From assembly GCF_014836715.1 (NCBI RefSeq), contig NZ_JACSQI010000005.1, positions 62,001-126,000 on the forward strand: a stretch of DNA of 64,000 bases, given 5' to 3'. Source of the stretch: Escherichia whittamii (GTDB lineage: Bacteria; Pseudomonadota; Gammaproteobacteria; Enterobacterales; Enterobacteriaceae). Positions within the stretch are counted from its first letter, which is position 1. Each line of letters opens with the position of its first letter. Both the position numbers and the translations under genes were made by a program. Of this stretch, positions 7,973 to 16,663 are shown piece after piece. The notes beneath the pieces are model-generated. The model saw only the letters and a program-made list of their open reading frames with translations, made no database searches and had not been told where the DNA came from.

Positions 7973-8854
7973 TTAACGCGGTACATTCGCGGGATCGCAA
8001 TAGTCCAGAAAGCGCCGTAGCGCGTTGGAAAGGTGTTTTTGCCGATGATGTATACGCCACAACGTACGCATCAGGCGCGGCAGAGGGACCGCAACTTCAC
8101 TTAATGTGCCTGCCTGCAATTGATCTTCAATCACCCGTCGCGACAGGCAACTAATTCCCAACCCATGACGCACCGCATGTTTGATTGCCTCGGAGTTACC
8201 TAATTCCATCGCCATCTCAAACTTCGGTAAATGTGACAGCAACAGATAATCGACAATCTCCCGCGTGCCGGAACCGCGTTCACGCAGGATCCACGGCGCA
8301 GCGGCCAGCTGTTCTAAGGTGACCGGACCACGAGCCAACGGCGAAGTCGGCGCGGCGAAAACCACCAGCTCGTCTTCCAGCCACGGTTCAGAAATGATTT
8401 CAGTGCTGTGGCACGGTCCTTCAATAAAGCCAATATCAACGCGGAAATCCAGCACCGCTTGCATCACGTCCTGGCTATTCCCAACGCTAAGTTCAATCGG
8501 CAACTGCGGATAATCATGGCGATAACGGGCGATAACTGCAGGCAGAATGTAGTTACCGATGGTACTACTGGCATAGATACGAATCGCGCCGTTGTCTTCG
8601 CGAAACAGTTGTTCGATTTCAACCGCCTGTTCAAGCAGTGCCAACGCACGCGGATAGAGCAGCCGCCCGTGTTCATTAACAACCAGTCTTTTCCCCACGC
8701 GATCAAACAGTTGAACGCCAAGCTGCCCTTCCAGGTCGGTCAAGGCTGCGCTCACTGCTGATTGCGACAACGCCAGCATCACCGACGCCTGGGTGGTTGA
8801 TCCACTTTTCAATACTTCTGCAAAAACTTCCAACTGCCGGAGGGTGATGTGCAT
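7973..8854 (-). CDS. yeiE: YeiE, LysR-type transcriptional regulator
   Basis: This 293-aa LysR-type protein has an N-terminal winged helix-turn-helix at residues 1-60 ([34 protein letters not shown]) and a periplasmic-binding-like effector domain from about 90 on. It is divergent from yeiH, the usual layout when a LysR protein controls its neighbour. An inverted repeat at 8875-8896 lies just upstream of its own start and is a candidate autoregulatory and yeiH operator. Work on enterobacterial YeiE has linked it to iron homeostasis and, in Cronobacter, to sulfite; the ligand in this strain cannot be read from sequence. Confidence 0.93.
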
Positions 8855-8874
8855 AGTCGCTTACCACTTATAAA

Positions 8875-8896
8875 GATTAATTATAAATATATAATC
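8875..8896. promoter_or_regulatory. candidate LysR operator between yeiE and yeiH
   Basis: GATTA at 8875-8879 and TAATC at 8892-8896 form an inverted repeat with a 12-bp gap, and the gap holds a second smaller TAT/ATA symmetry. This matches the T-N11-A style of LysR boxes. It lies 20 bp upstream of the yeiE start codon and 56 bp upstream of yeiH, in the very AT-rich divergent promoter region. Binding by YeiE is inference. Confidence 0.5.
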
Positions 8897-8952
8897 AATT
8901 TTATTTTTAAACCAGTTAGTCGTAACCTTATGCCCGGTTAAAGGAGAGGGTT

Positions 8953-10002
8953 ATGACGAATATCACCTTACAGAAACAACATCGTACACTGTGGCATTTT
9001 ATTCCGGGGTTAGCCCTGAGTGCAGTTATCACCGGGGTCGCCCTGTGGGGTGGTTCCATTCCCGCGGTTGCGGGTGCCGGGTTTAGTGCCCTCACCCTCG
9101 CAATCTTGTTGGGGATGGTTTTAGGCAACACCATCTATCCGCACATCTGGAAAAGCTGTGACGGTGGCGTGCTGTTTGCCAAGCAATATTTATTACGTCT
9201 GGGTATCATTCTTTATGGCTTCCGTCTGACGTTCTCGCAAATTGCCGATGTCGGTATCAGTGGGATCATCATTGACGTGCTGACGCTGTCCAGTACCTTC
9301 CTGCTGGCTTGCTTCCTGGGGCAGAAAGTGTTTGGTCTGGATAAGCACACCAGCTGGTTGATCGGTGCCGGTAGCAGCATCTGTGGTGCTGCCGCGGTAC
9401 TGGCGACTGAGCCGGTAGTGAAAGCAGAAGCCAGTAAAGTAACCGTGGCTGTTGCAACCGTTGTTATCTTCGGGACCGTCGCGATTTTCCTCTACCCGGC
9501 GATATATCCGCTGATGACTCAATGGTTTAGTCCGGAAACTTTCGGTATCTACATTGGTTCTACTGTGCACGAAGTGGCGCAGGTGGTGGCGGCAGGTCAT
9601 GCCATCAGCCCGGATGCAGAAAACGCAGCAGTTATTTCCAAAATGCTGCGCGTGATGATGCTGGCTCCGTTCCTCATCCTGCTGGCGGCGCGTGTTAAAC
9701 AGCTGTCTGGGGCGAACAGCGGCGAGAAAAGCAAAATCACTATTCCGTGGTTTGCCATCTTGTTCATCGTCGTTGCTATCTTTAACTCGTTCCACCTGTT
9801 ACCGCAGAGCGTGGTGAACATGCTGGTAACGCTGGATACCTTCCTGCTGGCAATGGCGATGGCGGCGTTGGGTCTGACCACTCACGTCAGCGCGCTGAAA
9901 AAAGCCGGGGCGAAACCTCTGCTGATGGCACTGGTACTGTTTGCCTGGCTGATTGTTGGTGGTGGTGCGATTAACTATGTGATTCAAAGCGTCATCGCAT
10001 AA
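8953..10002 (+). CDS. yeiH: YeiH, UPF0324 inner membrane protein
   Basis: The 349-aa product is an integral membrane protein of the UPF0324 (YeiH) family with about ten hydrophobic segments, sometimes annotated as a putative sulfate or sulfonate exporter. Conserved family features are [11 protein letters not shown] near residue 60, [18 protein letters not shown] near 140, and [15 protein letters not shown] near 200. It stands divergent from the LysR gene yeiE, which probably controls it. An AGGAGAGG ribosome site precedes the ATG at 8953. The transported compound is not experimentally established as far as I know, so I name only the family. Confidence 0.93.
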   Translation: MTNITLQKQHRTLWHFIPGLALSAVITGVALWGGSIPAVAGAGFSALTLAILLGMVLGNTIYPHIWKSCDGGVLFAKQYLLRLGIILYGFRLTFSQIADVGISGIIIDVLTLSSTFLLACFLGQKVFGLDKHTSWLIGAGSSICGAAAVLATEPVVKAEASKVTVAVATVVIFGTVAIFLYPAIYPLMTQWFSPETFGIYIGSTVHEVAQVVAAGHAISPDAENAAVISKMLRVMMLAPFLILLAARVKQLSGANSGEKSKITIPWFAILFIVVAIFNSFHLLPQSVVNMLVTLDTFLLAMAMAALGLTTHVSALKKAGAKPLLMALVLFAWLIVGGGAINYVIQSVIA

Positions 10003-10075
10003 ACCACTACATCTTGCTCCTGTTAACCCGCTATCATTACCGTTTTCCTCCAGCGGGTTTAACAGGAGTCCTCGC

Positions 10076-10933
10076 ATGAAATACATTGGAGCGCACGTTA
10101 GTGCTGCTGGCGGTCTGGCAAATGCCGCAATTCGCGCCGCCGAAATCGACGCAACCGCGTTTGCCTTGTTCACCAAAAACCAACGTCAGTGGCGTGCCGC
10201 ACCGCTCACGACGCAAACCATCGATGAATTCAAAGCCGCCTGTGAAAAATATCACTACACGTCGGCGCAAATTCTTCCCCACGACAGTTATCTGATTAAC
10301 CTCGGACATCCGGTCGCTGAAGCCCTGGAAAAATCGCGCGATGCGTTTATTGATGAAATGCAGCGTTGCGAGCAGCTGGGACTTTCTTTGCTCAACTTCC
10401 ACCCCGGCAGCCATCTGATGCAGATTTCAGAAGAGGATTGCCTTGCGCGCATTGCCGAATCTATCAACATTGCGCTGGATAAAACACAAGGTGTGACCGC
10501 GGTGATAGAAAATACTGCCGGTCAGGGCAGCAACTTAGGGTTTAAATTCGAACATCTCGCGGCGATTATCGACGGCGTAGAAGATAAATCCCGCGTCGGC
10601 GTCTGCATTGATACCTGCCATGCTTTCGCTGCCGGGTATGATTTGCGTACTCCTGCCGAATGCGAGAAAACGTTCGCTGATTTTGCCCGTATTGTTGGCT
10701 TTAAGTATCTGCGCGGGATGCACCTTAACGATGCGAAAAGCACCTTTGGCAGCCGCGTTGACCGCCATCATAGCCTCGGCGAAGGCAATATCGGTCATGA
10801 TGCGTTCCGCTGGATCATGCAGGACGACCGCTTCGACGGCATTCCGTTGATCCTCGAAACCATCAACCCGGATATCTGGGCAGAAGAGATCGCCTGGCTG
10901 AAAGCGCAACAAACTGAAAAAGCGGTAGCCTGA
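10076..10933 (+). CDS. nfo: Nfo, endonuclease IV
   Basis: This 285-aa protein is endonuclease IV, the AP endonuclease that cleaves 5' of abasic sites and trims blocked 3' ends during base excision repair of oxidative damage. It has the TIM-barrel with the metal-ligand motifs of the family: GAHVSAAGG at the start, [35 protein letters not shown] and DRHHSLGEG, and ILETI at the end. Length matches K-12. The ATG at 10076 has AGGAG just upstream. The yeiI start follows the stop codon by 2 nt, so the two are likely co-transcribed. nfo is a SoxRS target in E. coli; I could not identify a soxbox with confidence in the 73-bp upstream gap. Confidence 0.97.
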   Translation: MKYIGAHVSAAGGLANAAIRAAEIDATAFALFTKNQRQWRAAPLTTQTIDEFKAACEKYHYTSAQILPHDSYLINLGHPVAEALEKSRDAFIDEMQRCEQLGLSLLNFHPGSHLMQISEEDCLARIAESINIALDKTQGVTAVIENTAGQGSNLGFKFEHLAAIIDGVEDKSRVGVCIDTCHAFAAGYDLRTPAECEKTFADFARIVGFKYLRGMHLNDAKSTFGSRVDRHHSLGEGNIGHDAFRWIMQDDRFDGIPLILETINPDIWAEEIAWLKAQQTEKAVA

Positions 10934-10935
10934 AG

Positions 10936-12024
10936 ATGAACAACCGGGAGAAGGAAATCCTTGCAATTTTACGGCGTAACCCGCTGATTCAGCAGAATGA
11001 AATTGCGGATATGCTACAAATCAGCCGCTCGCGCGTAGCAGCGCATATTATGGATTTAATGCGCAAAGGGCGGATTAAAGGCAAAGGTTACATTCTCACC
11101 GAGCAGGAATACTGCGTAGTGGTGGGGACAATCAATATGGATATTCGCGGGATGGCGGATATCTGTTATCCGCAAGCGGCTTCTAATCCCGGTACAATTC
11201 ATTGCTCGGCGGGCGGCGTTGGGCGCAATATCGCCCACAATCTGGCGCTGTTAGGACGCGACGTTCATTTGCTTTCAGTGATTGGCGATGACTTTTATGG
11301 CGAAATGCTCCTGGAAGAAACGCGCCGTGCCGGAGTGAATGTCTCCGGCTGCGTTCGTTTACACGGCCAAAGTACGTCAACATATCTGGCAATTGCCAAT
11401 CAAGACGATGAAACCGTGCTGGCGATTAACGATACCCATCTGCTGGAACAGTTGACTCCGCAACTACTGAACGGGTCGCGCGATTTACTTCGTCATGCGG
11501 GCGTGGTGCTGGCAGATTGTAACCTGACTGCCGAAGCGCTGGAGTGGGTCTTCACCCTTGCCGATGAAATCCCGGTGTTTGTCGATACCGTTTCAGAATT
11601 TAAAGCGGGCAAAATCAAACACTGGCTGGCGCATATTCACACTCTGAAACCCACTTTGCCGGAGCTGGAAATTTTATGGGGCCAGGCCATCACCAGCGAT
11701 GCTGACCGTAATGCCGCAGTGAATGCATTACATCAGCAAGGTGTTCAGCAACTGTTTGTTTATTTACCCGATGAGTCTGTTTATTGCAGCGAAAAGGATG
11801 GCGAACAATTTTTGCTGACCGCACCAACACATACAACAGTAGACAGTTTTGGCGCTGACGATGGTTTTATGGCGGGCCTGGTGTATAGCTTTCTTGAAGG
11901 AAGCAATTTCCGTGATAGCGCCCGTTTTGCGATGGCTTGCGCGGCGATTTCACGCGCCAGCGGCAGCATAAATAACCCTACCCTGTCTGCCGATAACGCG
12001 CTTTCATTAGTACCGATGGTGTAA
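10936..12024 (+). CDS. yeiI: YeiI, PfkB-family nucleoside/sugar kinase with N-terminal HTH
   Basis: The 362-aa protein fuses a small winged-helix DNA-binding segment (residues 1-55, LAILRRNPLIQQNEIADMLQ then SRSRVAAHIMDLMRKGRIKGKGY) to a PfkB/ribokinase-type kinase. The kinase has the GGVGRNIAHNLALLG substrate motif near residue 95. The C-terminal signature reads DSFGADDGF where most relatives have D-T-x-GAGD, so one glycine of the anion hole is Asp while the catalytic Asp is kept. The kinase half resembles PsuK encoded at 17.6-18.5 kb. It follows nfo by 2 nt. The neighbours suggest a nucleoside or nucleobase-ribose substrate, but its substrate is not established. Confidence 0.92.
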   Translation: MNNREKEILAILRRNPLIQQNEIADMLQISRSRVAAHIMDLMRKGRIKGKGYILTEQEYCVVVGTINMDIRGMADICYPQAASNPGTIHCSAGGVGRNIAHNLALLGRDVHLLSVIGDDFYGEMLLEETRRAGVNVSGCVRLHGQSTSTYLAIANQDDETVLAINDTHLLEQLTPQLLNGSRDLLRHAGVVLADCNLTAEALEWVFTLADEIPVFVDTVSEFKAGKIKHWLAHIHTLKPTLPELEILWGQAITSDADRNAAVNALHQQGVQQLFVYLPDESVYCSEKDGEQFLLTAPTHTTVDSFGADDGFMAGLVYSFLEGSNFRDSARFAMACAAISRASGSINNPTLSADNALSLVPMV

Positions 12025-12029
12025 CAATG

Positions 12030-12124
12030 TTGCCGGATTCGACGCTTAACGCGTCTTATCCGGCCTACAAATCAGGCAATTTCAGCAAGTAAATGTAGGC
12101 CTGATAGCTTGCGCATCAGGCAAT
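12030..12124. repeat. two REP units (BIME) between yeiI and nupX
   Basis: Two palindromic units lie in the gap. The first, at 12030-12068, has GCCGGATTCGACGC facing GCGTCTTATCCGGC. The second, at 12094-12123, is GTAGGCCTGAT facing GCATCAGGC. They have the GC-rich form and spacing of E. coli REP elements and sit between the convergent 3' ends of yeiI and nupX, where they probably stabilise mRNA ends or limit supercoiling. Confidence 0.85.
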
Positions 12125-12129
12125 GACAC

Positions 12130-13380
12130 TCAAGCTAAACCAATAAAGAATCCGGCAATGGTCGCACTCATCAAGTTGGAAAGCGTCGCCGCCGCCAGCG
12201 CCCGTAAACCAAGCTGGGCGATTTCCGGCGCACGGTGTGGCGCAACCGCAGAAAATGCCCCAACCACTACCCCGATAGAACCAAAGTTAGCAAAACCGCA
12301 TAGTGCAAAAGAAATAATCGCCACGGTTTTAGCATCCAGAGTGCCACCCGTTTGCAGATATGGCGAGAAATTGAGGTAAGCGACAAATTCATTGATCGCC
12401 AGCTTCTGCCCAATCAAACTTCCGGCCAGATTCGCATCACTCCAGTCGACACCCATCACCCATGCCAGCGGGGCCAGCAGATAACCTAAAATTGACTCCA
12501 GCGAGGCATGCTCAAAACCGAACCAGCCTCCAACGCCGCCGACAATACCGTTAATTAACGCAATGATGGCAACAAATGCCATGACCACTGTCGCCACACC
12601 CGCCGCGATTTTCAGCCCGGTCATCGCCCCTGTCGCTGCCGCTTCAATAATACTTTTTGGCGGAGTTTCGGTGAAAGAGAGGTTATTAAAGGAAACCTGA
12701 GAAGATTCCGTGGCCGGACTTAACAAGCGAGCAAACAAGATCCCGCCAGGGATCGCCATTAATGATGCCGCCAGCAAATACTCCACAGGTACGCCCAGTG
12801 CGGCGTAACCAATCATCGTCGAACCGGCAATTGAGGCCATACCGCTGCAAATAGCCGTAAACAGCTCATTGCGATTCAGACGATCGATAAAAGGTTTCAC
12901 AATCGCCGGAATTTCGTTTTGCCCAAGGAAAATAGTAGTGACCGCGACGAATGACTCGATCTTGCTGATATTTAATGCTTTCTGGAAGATACCGCCAAGA
13001 ATGCGAATCAAGATCCCCATCACACCGATGTAGTAGAGAATACTCACCAGTGCGGTGACAAAGATAATTGCCGGTAATACTCTGAAACCAAAGATAAATC
13101 CTGCGCCATCAAACAGGGTGTCCATTTTCGGCCCGACCAGCGAACCGAAGATAAAAGCGCTACCTGCATCGCTGTACGCCATTACTTTGTGGACGCCAAA
13201 AGCGACTTTTTCTGCGACCCAACGCCCCGGTGGTAGCCACAGCATAATGCCGCCAATCACGACCTGTAACACCAACGCCGCGCCAACGGTACGCAGACTG
13301 ATCTTCTTCTTATTTACTGACAGTAAAAACGCAATCGTCAGCAATACCACCATTCCCAGAACACTTCTCATGACATCCAT
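12130..13380 (-). CDS. nupX: NupX, nucleoside permease (NupC/CNT family)
   Basis: The 416-aa protein is a concentrative nucleoside transporter of the NupC family, an inner membrane permease. Family motifs are FIFGFRVLPAIIFVTALVSILYY, FLGQNEIPAIVKPF and ICSGMASIAGSTMIGY in the core, and AINEFVAYLNFSPY followed by FALCGFANFGSIGV near the C-terminus. It is nearly identical in layout to psuT at 15.3-16.6 kb (both 416 aa), so the pair arose by duplication. It lies 99 bp downstream of rihB on the same strand and they likely form an operon. A 27-nt element shared with the psuT leader lies 25 nt upstream of its start. Confidence 0.95.
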   Translation of the reverse strand: MDVMRSVLGMVVLLTIAFLLSVNKKKISLRTVGAALVLQVVIGGIMLWLPPGRWVAEKVAFGVHKVMAYSDAGSAFIFGSLVGPKMDTLFDGAGFIFGFRVLPAIIFVTALVSILYYIGVMGILIRILGGIFQKALNISKIESFVAVTTIFLGQNEIPAIVKPFIDRLNRNELFTAICSGMASIAGSTMIGYAALGVPVEYLLAASLMAIPGGILFARLLSPATESSQVSFNNLSFTETPPKSIIEAAATGAMTGLKIAAGVATVVMAFVAIIALINGIVGGVGGWFGFEHASLESILGYLLAPLAWVMGVDWSDANLAGSLIGQKLAINEFVAYLNFSPYLQTGGTLDAKTVAIISFALCGFANFGSIGVVVGAFSAVAPHRAPEIAQLGLRALAAATLSNLMSATIAGFFIGLA

Positions 13381-13405
13381 AGTTATTATCTCTTCATGTC
13401 ATTTT

Positions 13406-13432
13406 GGGCGACGGCTTTCTGCCCATCAGAAA
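13406..13432 (-). promoter_or_regulatory. conserved leader element of nupX, possible H-type pseudoknot
   Basis: On the minus strand this 27-nt segment lies 25 nt upstream of the nupX start codon. It is identical at 26 of 27 positions to 16637-16663, upstream of psuT, while the flanks differ. UUUCU can pair with AGAAA, and the GGGC inside that loop can pair with GCCC at the 3' end, giving a small H-type pseudoknot. A competing short hairpin GGC-AGAAA-GCC is also possible. Function is unknown. Confidence 0.5.
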
Positions 13433-13479
13433 AAGCCGGACTTGCATCTAGCGATACTGGCCCGGTTTGTTATCAACAC

Positions 13480-14421
13480 TTAATGGGTTTTGATGTAGCC
13501 GCGAACGCACTCTTCGACTAAGCCCCAGAACCAGTCGGTATCAATAGTGATGCCGACTTTTGTATTAGCGGGCTTGCCGAGAACGCCCAGTTCGTCGCAG
13601 ACCGTGCGCCCGTAGCAAGGGCCGCTGTTGACGTCCACTTCGACGTACATCTCCTGGGTTTTAATGCCATCAGGGTTAATCAGATAGCCAATGCAAGTGG
13701 CGTCATGCACCGGGCCGCCAGCCAGACCGTAGTTTTCGAACTGCGTTTTGAGAGTGAAATTCATGATGTCGCTGAACAGCTCCCCGGCAGGGCCACCGGC
13801 CCTTTCCATCCGCGCAATCACATCTGGGGTGCAAACGGTCTGGTTAGTGAGATCGAGCCCCATCATCACCAACGGAACGCCGGAGGTGAACACTACGCGT
13901 GCGGCTTCCGGGTCGGCAAAGATGTTGAACTCGGCAGACGGCGTGAAGTTACCTGTACCGTAAGCGCCGCCCATTAGCACAATTTCTCGGATTTTCGGCA
14001 GAATTGCCGGTTGCATGCGCATTGCCACCGCGATATTTGACAACGGACCGACCGGCACCAGAGTGATATCGCCTTCGCTTGCCATCAGGGTATCGATGAT
14101 GTATCTCACCGCATGGGTGCTTTCAGCTTTACGGGTCAGCGGCTCGAATACCGGGCCATCCAGTCCGGTTTCTCCGTGAATATTATCGGCAACAATTTGT
14201 TTGCGCATAATAGGTTGCGGCATCCCCGCATAAACCGGAACATTAATCTCCAGTTTCTGGCAAACATTCAGGCCATTAATTAATGTTTTATCGAGGGTTT
14301 GATTACCCGCCACAATGGTGATACCTAATAAATCAATCGCTGGATGTTTCGCCGCCATCATTATAGCAATAGCATCATCATGACCCGGATCACAATCCAG
14401 AATAATTTTTCTTTTTTCCAT
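13480..14421 (-). CDS. rihB: RihB, pyrimidine-specific ribonucleoside hydrolase
   Basis: The 313-aa product is a ribonucleoside hydrolase of the inosine-uridine preferring family. It hydrolyses cytidine and uridine to ribose and base, using calcium bound by the N-terminal aspartate cluster [14 protein letters not shown] (residues 8-21). Other family features are GVQIVAGN-like [12 protein letters not shown], the [11 protein letters not shown] segment and [15 protein letters not shown]. His at [11 protein letters not shown] matches the catalytic-loop histidine. Length equals K-12 RihB. The gene is upstream of nupX, giving a nucleoside import-plus-hydrolysis unit. It is divergent from yeiL, a CRP-like regulator that may control it. 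Confidence 0.95.
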   Translation of the reverse strand: MEKRKIILDCDPGHDDAIAIMMAAKHPAIDLLGITIVAGNQTLDKTLINGLNVCQKLEINVPVYAGMPQPIMRKQIVADNIHGETGLDGPVFEPLTRKAESTHAVRYIIDTLMASEGDITLVPVGPLSNIAVAMRMQPAILPKIREIVLMGGAYGTGNFTPSAEFNIFADPEAARVVFTSGVPLVMMGLDLTNQTVCTPDVIARMERAGGPAGELFSDIMNFTLKTQFENYGLAGGPVHDATCIGYLINPDGIKTQEMYVEVDVNSGPCYGRTVCDELGVLGKPANTKVGITIDTDWFWGLVEECVRGYIKTH

Positions 14422-14521
14422 TGTTTATTTCCTCTGTTTCCAGTTGCGTTATTTTTTGCTACAGCAAAGAAATTTCTACCGGCCGATGATTGAATCTTAA
14501 CAACAGCGTACGTATGCTAAA

Positions 14522-14537
14522 TATGAGAAATCTCATA
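14522..14537. promoter_or_regulatory. 16-bp palindrome just upstream of yeiL
   Basis: TATGAGAAATCTCATA is an almost perfect palindrome (7-bp arms, 2-bp centre) ending 13 bp before the yeiL start, in the 129-bp divergent gap between rihB and yeiL. It is a candidate operator for yeiL autoregulation or for rihB-nupX control. The 2-bp spacing between TGAGA and TCTCA does not match CRP or FNR sites (6 and 4 bp between half-sites). Confidence 0.45.
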
Positions 14538-14550
14538 GCGGATAAACATC

Positions 14551-15249
14551 GTGAAAGAAATCCACAATAATGAATTGAAGCAACAACTGATTAACGAATC
14601 CGCATTTAAGGAGTGCTTTTCAACAGATGTTTCTACCGACACGCGGTTATTTCACTTTTTAGCACGGGACTACATTGTGCAGGAAGGCCAACAACCGTCC
14701 TGGCTGTTTTACCTGACGCGAGGCCGCGCCAGGCTTTACGCCACGCTAGCCAATGGCCGCGTATCGCTAATTGATTTCTTTGCCGCGCCCTGTTTTATTG
14801 GTGAGATTGAGCTAATCGATAAAGATCATGAACCGCGTGCGGTACAGGCTATTGAAGAGTGTTGGTGCCTTGCACTCCCCATGAAACATTACCGTCCGCT
14901 GTTATTAAACGACACACTGTTTTTACGAAAGCTCTGCGTCACCTTAAGCCATAAAAATTATCGTAATATTGTTTCTCTAACGCAGAATCAATCATTTCCG
15001 TTAGTGAATCGCCTGGCAGCATTTATATTACTTTCGCAAGAAGGTGATCTTTATCACGAAAAACACACACAAGCGGCAGAGTATTTAGGTGTTTCTTATC
15101 GGCACCTGTTATATGTTCTCGCGCAATTCATTCACGACGGTTTATTAATTAAAAGTCAGAAAGGGTATTTAATTAAAAACAGAAAGCAGTTGTTAGGATT
15201 GGCGCTGGAAATGGACCCGGAGAATAAATTCTCCGGGATGATGCAGTAA
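14551..15249 (+). CDS. yeiL: YeiL, CRP/FNR-family transcriptional regulator
   Basis: This cytoplasmic regulator has a cyclic-nucleotide-binding-like N-terminal domain (residues 20-130, with [22 protein letters not shown] and [17 protein letters not shown]) and a C-terminal winged helix at about 170-215 ([22 protein letters not shown]). K-12 YeiL is 219 aa and has been linked to post-exponential survival; some annotate an iron-sulfur cluster. Here a GTG start at 14551 gives 232 aa; a start about 13-15 codons further in would match K-12, but no ATG occurs there, so the N-terminus is uncertain. It sits between two leftward nucleoside units and is divergent from rihB, so control of those genes is plausible but unproven. 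Confidence 0.88.
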   Translation: MKEIHNNELKQQLINESAFKECFSTDVSTDTRLFHFLARDYIVQEGQQPSWLFYLTRGRARLYATLANGRVSLIDFFAAPCFIGEIELIDKDHEPRAVQAIEECWCLALPMKHYRPLLLNDTLFLRKLCVTLSHKNYRNIVSLTQNQSFPLVNRLAAFILLSQEGDLYHEKHTQAAEYLGVSYRHLLYVLAQFIHDGLLIKSQKGYLIKNRKQLLGLALEMDPENKFSGMMQ

Positions 15250-15270
15250 AAATCATTTGCAATAGTGCGA

Positions 15271-15309
15271 TTGTCGGATGCGACGCTTGATGCGTCTTAT
15301 CCGGCCTAC
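15271..15309. repeat. REP unit between yeiL and psuT
   Basis: A single REP palindrome (GTCGGATGCGACGC facing GCGTCTTATCCGGC) lies in the 70-bp gap between the convergent 3' ends of yeiL and psuT, in the same kind of position as the pair after yeiI. Confidence 0.85.
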
Positions 15310-15319
15310 AAATCGAGCA

Positions 15320-16570
15320 TTACGCCAGCCCAAGAAAGAACCCGGCAATAGTCGCACTCATCAAATTGGAAAGCGTCGCCGCTGCCAGCGCCCGTAAACC
15401 AAGCTGGGCGATTTCTGGAGCGCGTTTTGGCGAAATAGCCGAGAACGCCCCAACAACAACGCCGATAGAACCAAAGTTAGCAAAACCACACAGCGCAAAG
15501 GAGATAATCGCCACTGTTTTCACTTCCAGCGTACCACCTGTTTGCAGATACGGTGAGAAACTCAGGTAAGCAACAAATTCGTTAATCGCCAGTTTTTGCC
15601 CAATCAGGCTACCTGCAAGGTTAGCATCGCTCCAGTCCACGCCCATGATCCACGCCAACGGTGCCAGCACATAACCAAAAATACTTTCCAGAGATGCATT
15701 GGCAAAACCAAACCAGCCGCCAATTCCGCCGATAATGCCGTTGATCAGCGCAATAATCGCCACAAACGCCATCACCACCGTCGCCACACCTGCGGCAATT
15801 TTCAGCCCGGTCATAGCTCCGCTCGCCGCCGCTTCGATAAAGCTTTTTGGCGGCGTTTCGCTGAACGACAGGTTTTCAAATGTCACCTGTGAAGGCTCGG
15901 TTGCTGGGCTAAGAATACGCGCAAACAAAATACCGCCGGGGATAGCCATCAGCGATGCCGCTAACAGGTAGTCAATCGGCACGCCCATTCCGGCATAACC
16001 AATCATCATCGAACCGGCAATAGACGCCATCCCGCTACAAATTGCGGTAAACAGCTCGTTGCGATTCATGCGATCGATGAACGGTTTAACGATCGCCGGG
16101 ATCTCGTTTTGCCCGAGGAAAATCGTCGTAACTGCAGCAAAAGACTCGATTTTGCTGATGTTAAGGGCTTTCTGGAAAATGCTGCCAAGAATGCGAATTA
16201 GCAGTCCCATTACGCCAATGTAGTACAGCAGGCTGATAAGCGCTGTGACGAAGATAATCGCCGGGAGTACGCGAAAGGCGAAGATAAAGCCCGCGCCGTC
16301 GAATAAGACATCCATTTTCGGCCCCACCAGCGAGCCAAAAATAAAGGCACTTCCGGCGTCACTGTAGGACATCACTTTATGGACGCCTAATGCCGCCTGC
16401 TCTACCGCCCATTTTCCCGGTGGAAAATAGAGCATGATGCCGCCAATGGCGATTTGCAGCAGCAGCGCGGCCCCAACCGTGCGCAAACTGATGCTTTTTT
16501 TATTTACCGACAACACAAATGCAATTGCCAGCAATACCACCATCCCTACCAAACTTCTCATTATATCCAT
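15320..16570 (-). CDS. psuT: PsuT, predicted pseudouridine transporter (NupC/CNT family)
   Basis: The 416-aa protein is a paralogue of NupX with the same family motifs (FIFAFRVLPAIIFV, FLGQNEIPAIVKPF, CSGMASIAGSMMIGY, AINEFVAYLSFSPY). It lies downstream of psuK and psuG on the same strand, and its position makes pseudouridine the likely cargo. Direct transport data are not in the sequence. The leader contains the 27-nt element at 16637-16663 that is shared with nupX. Divergence from NupX is spread evenly and small, so the duplication is not very old or is under shared constraint. Confidence 0.93.
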   Translation of the reverse strand: MDIMRSLVGMVVLLAIAFVLSVNKKSISLRTVGAALLLQIAIGGIMLYFPPGKWAVEQAALGVHKVMSYSDAGSAFIFGSLVGPKMDVLFDGAGFIFAFRVLPAIIFVTALISLLYYIGVMGLLIRILGSIFQKALNISKIESFAAVTTIFLGQNEIPAIVKPFIDRMNRNELFTAICSGMASIAGSMMIGYAGMGVPIDYLLAASLMAIPGGILFARILSPATEPSQVTFENLSFSETPPKSFIEAAASGAMTGLKIAAGVATVVMAFVAIIALINGIIGGIGGWFGFANASLESIFGYVLAPLAWIMGVDWSDANLAGSLIGQKLAINEFVAYLSFSPYLQTGGTLEVKTVAIISFALCGFANFGSIGVVVGAFSAISPKRAPEIAQLGLRALAAATLSNLMSATIAGFFLGLA

Positions 16571-16636
16571 AAGGATTTTCCCTTCATGCCAATAAACCCG
16601 GCGCCAGCGCCAGGTTTCGGTATGTATGATCGGTAC

Positions 16637-16663
16637 GGGCGACGGCTTTCTGCCCGTCAGAAA
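16637..16663 (-). promoter_or_regulatory. conserved element between psuG and psuT, possible H-type pseudoknot
   Basis: This is the second copy of the nupX leader element, differing only by C for U in the first loop. It begins directly after the psuG stop codon and ends 66 nt before the psuT start. The pairings UUUCU/AGAAA and GGGC/GCCC are both preserved. The remainder of the 93-bp psuG-psuT gap differs from the rihB-nupX gap. Confidence 0.5.

Noticed and set aside
9193..9795. 200-codon open frame opposite yeiH
   Set aside because: Low-complexity His/Gln/Asp composition typical of a shadow frame; yeiH on the other strand is intact.
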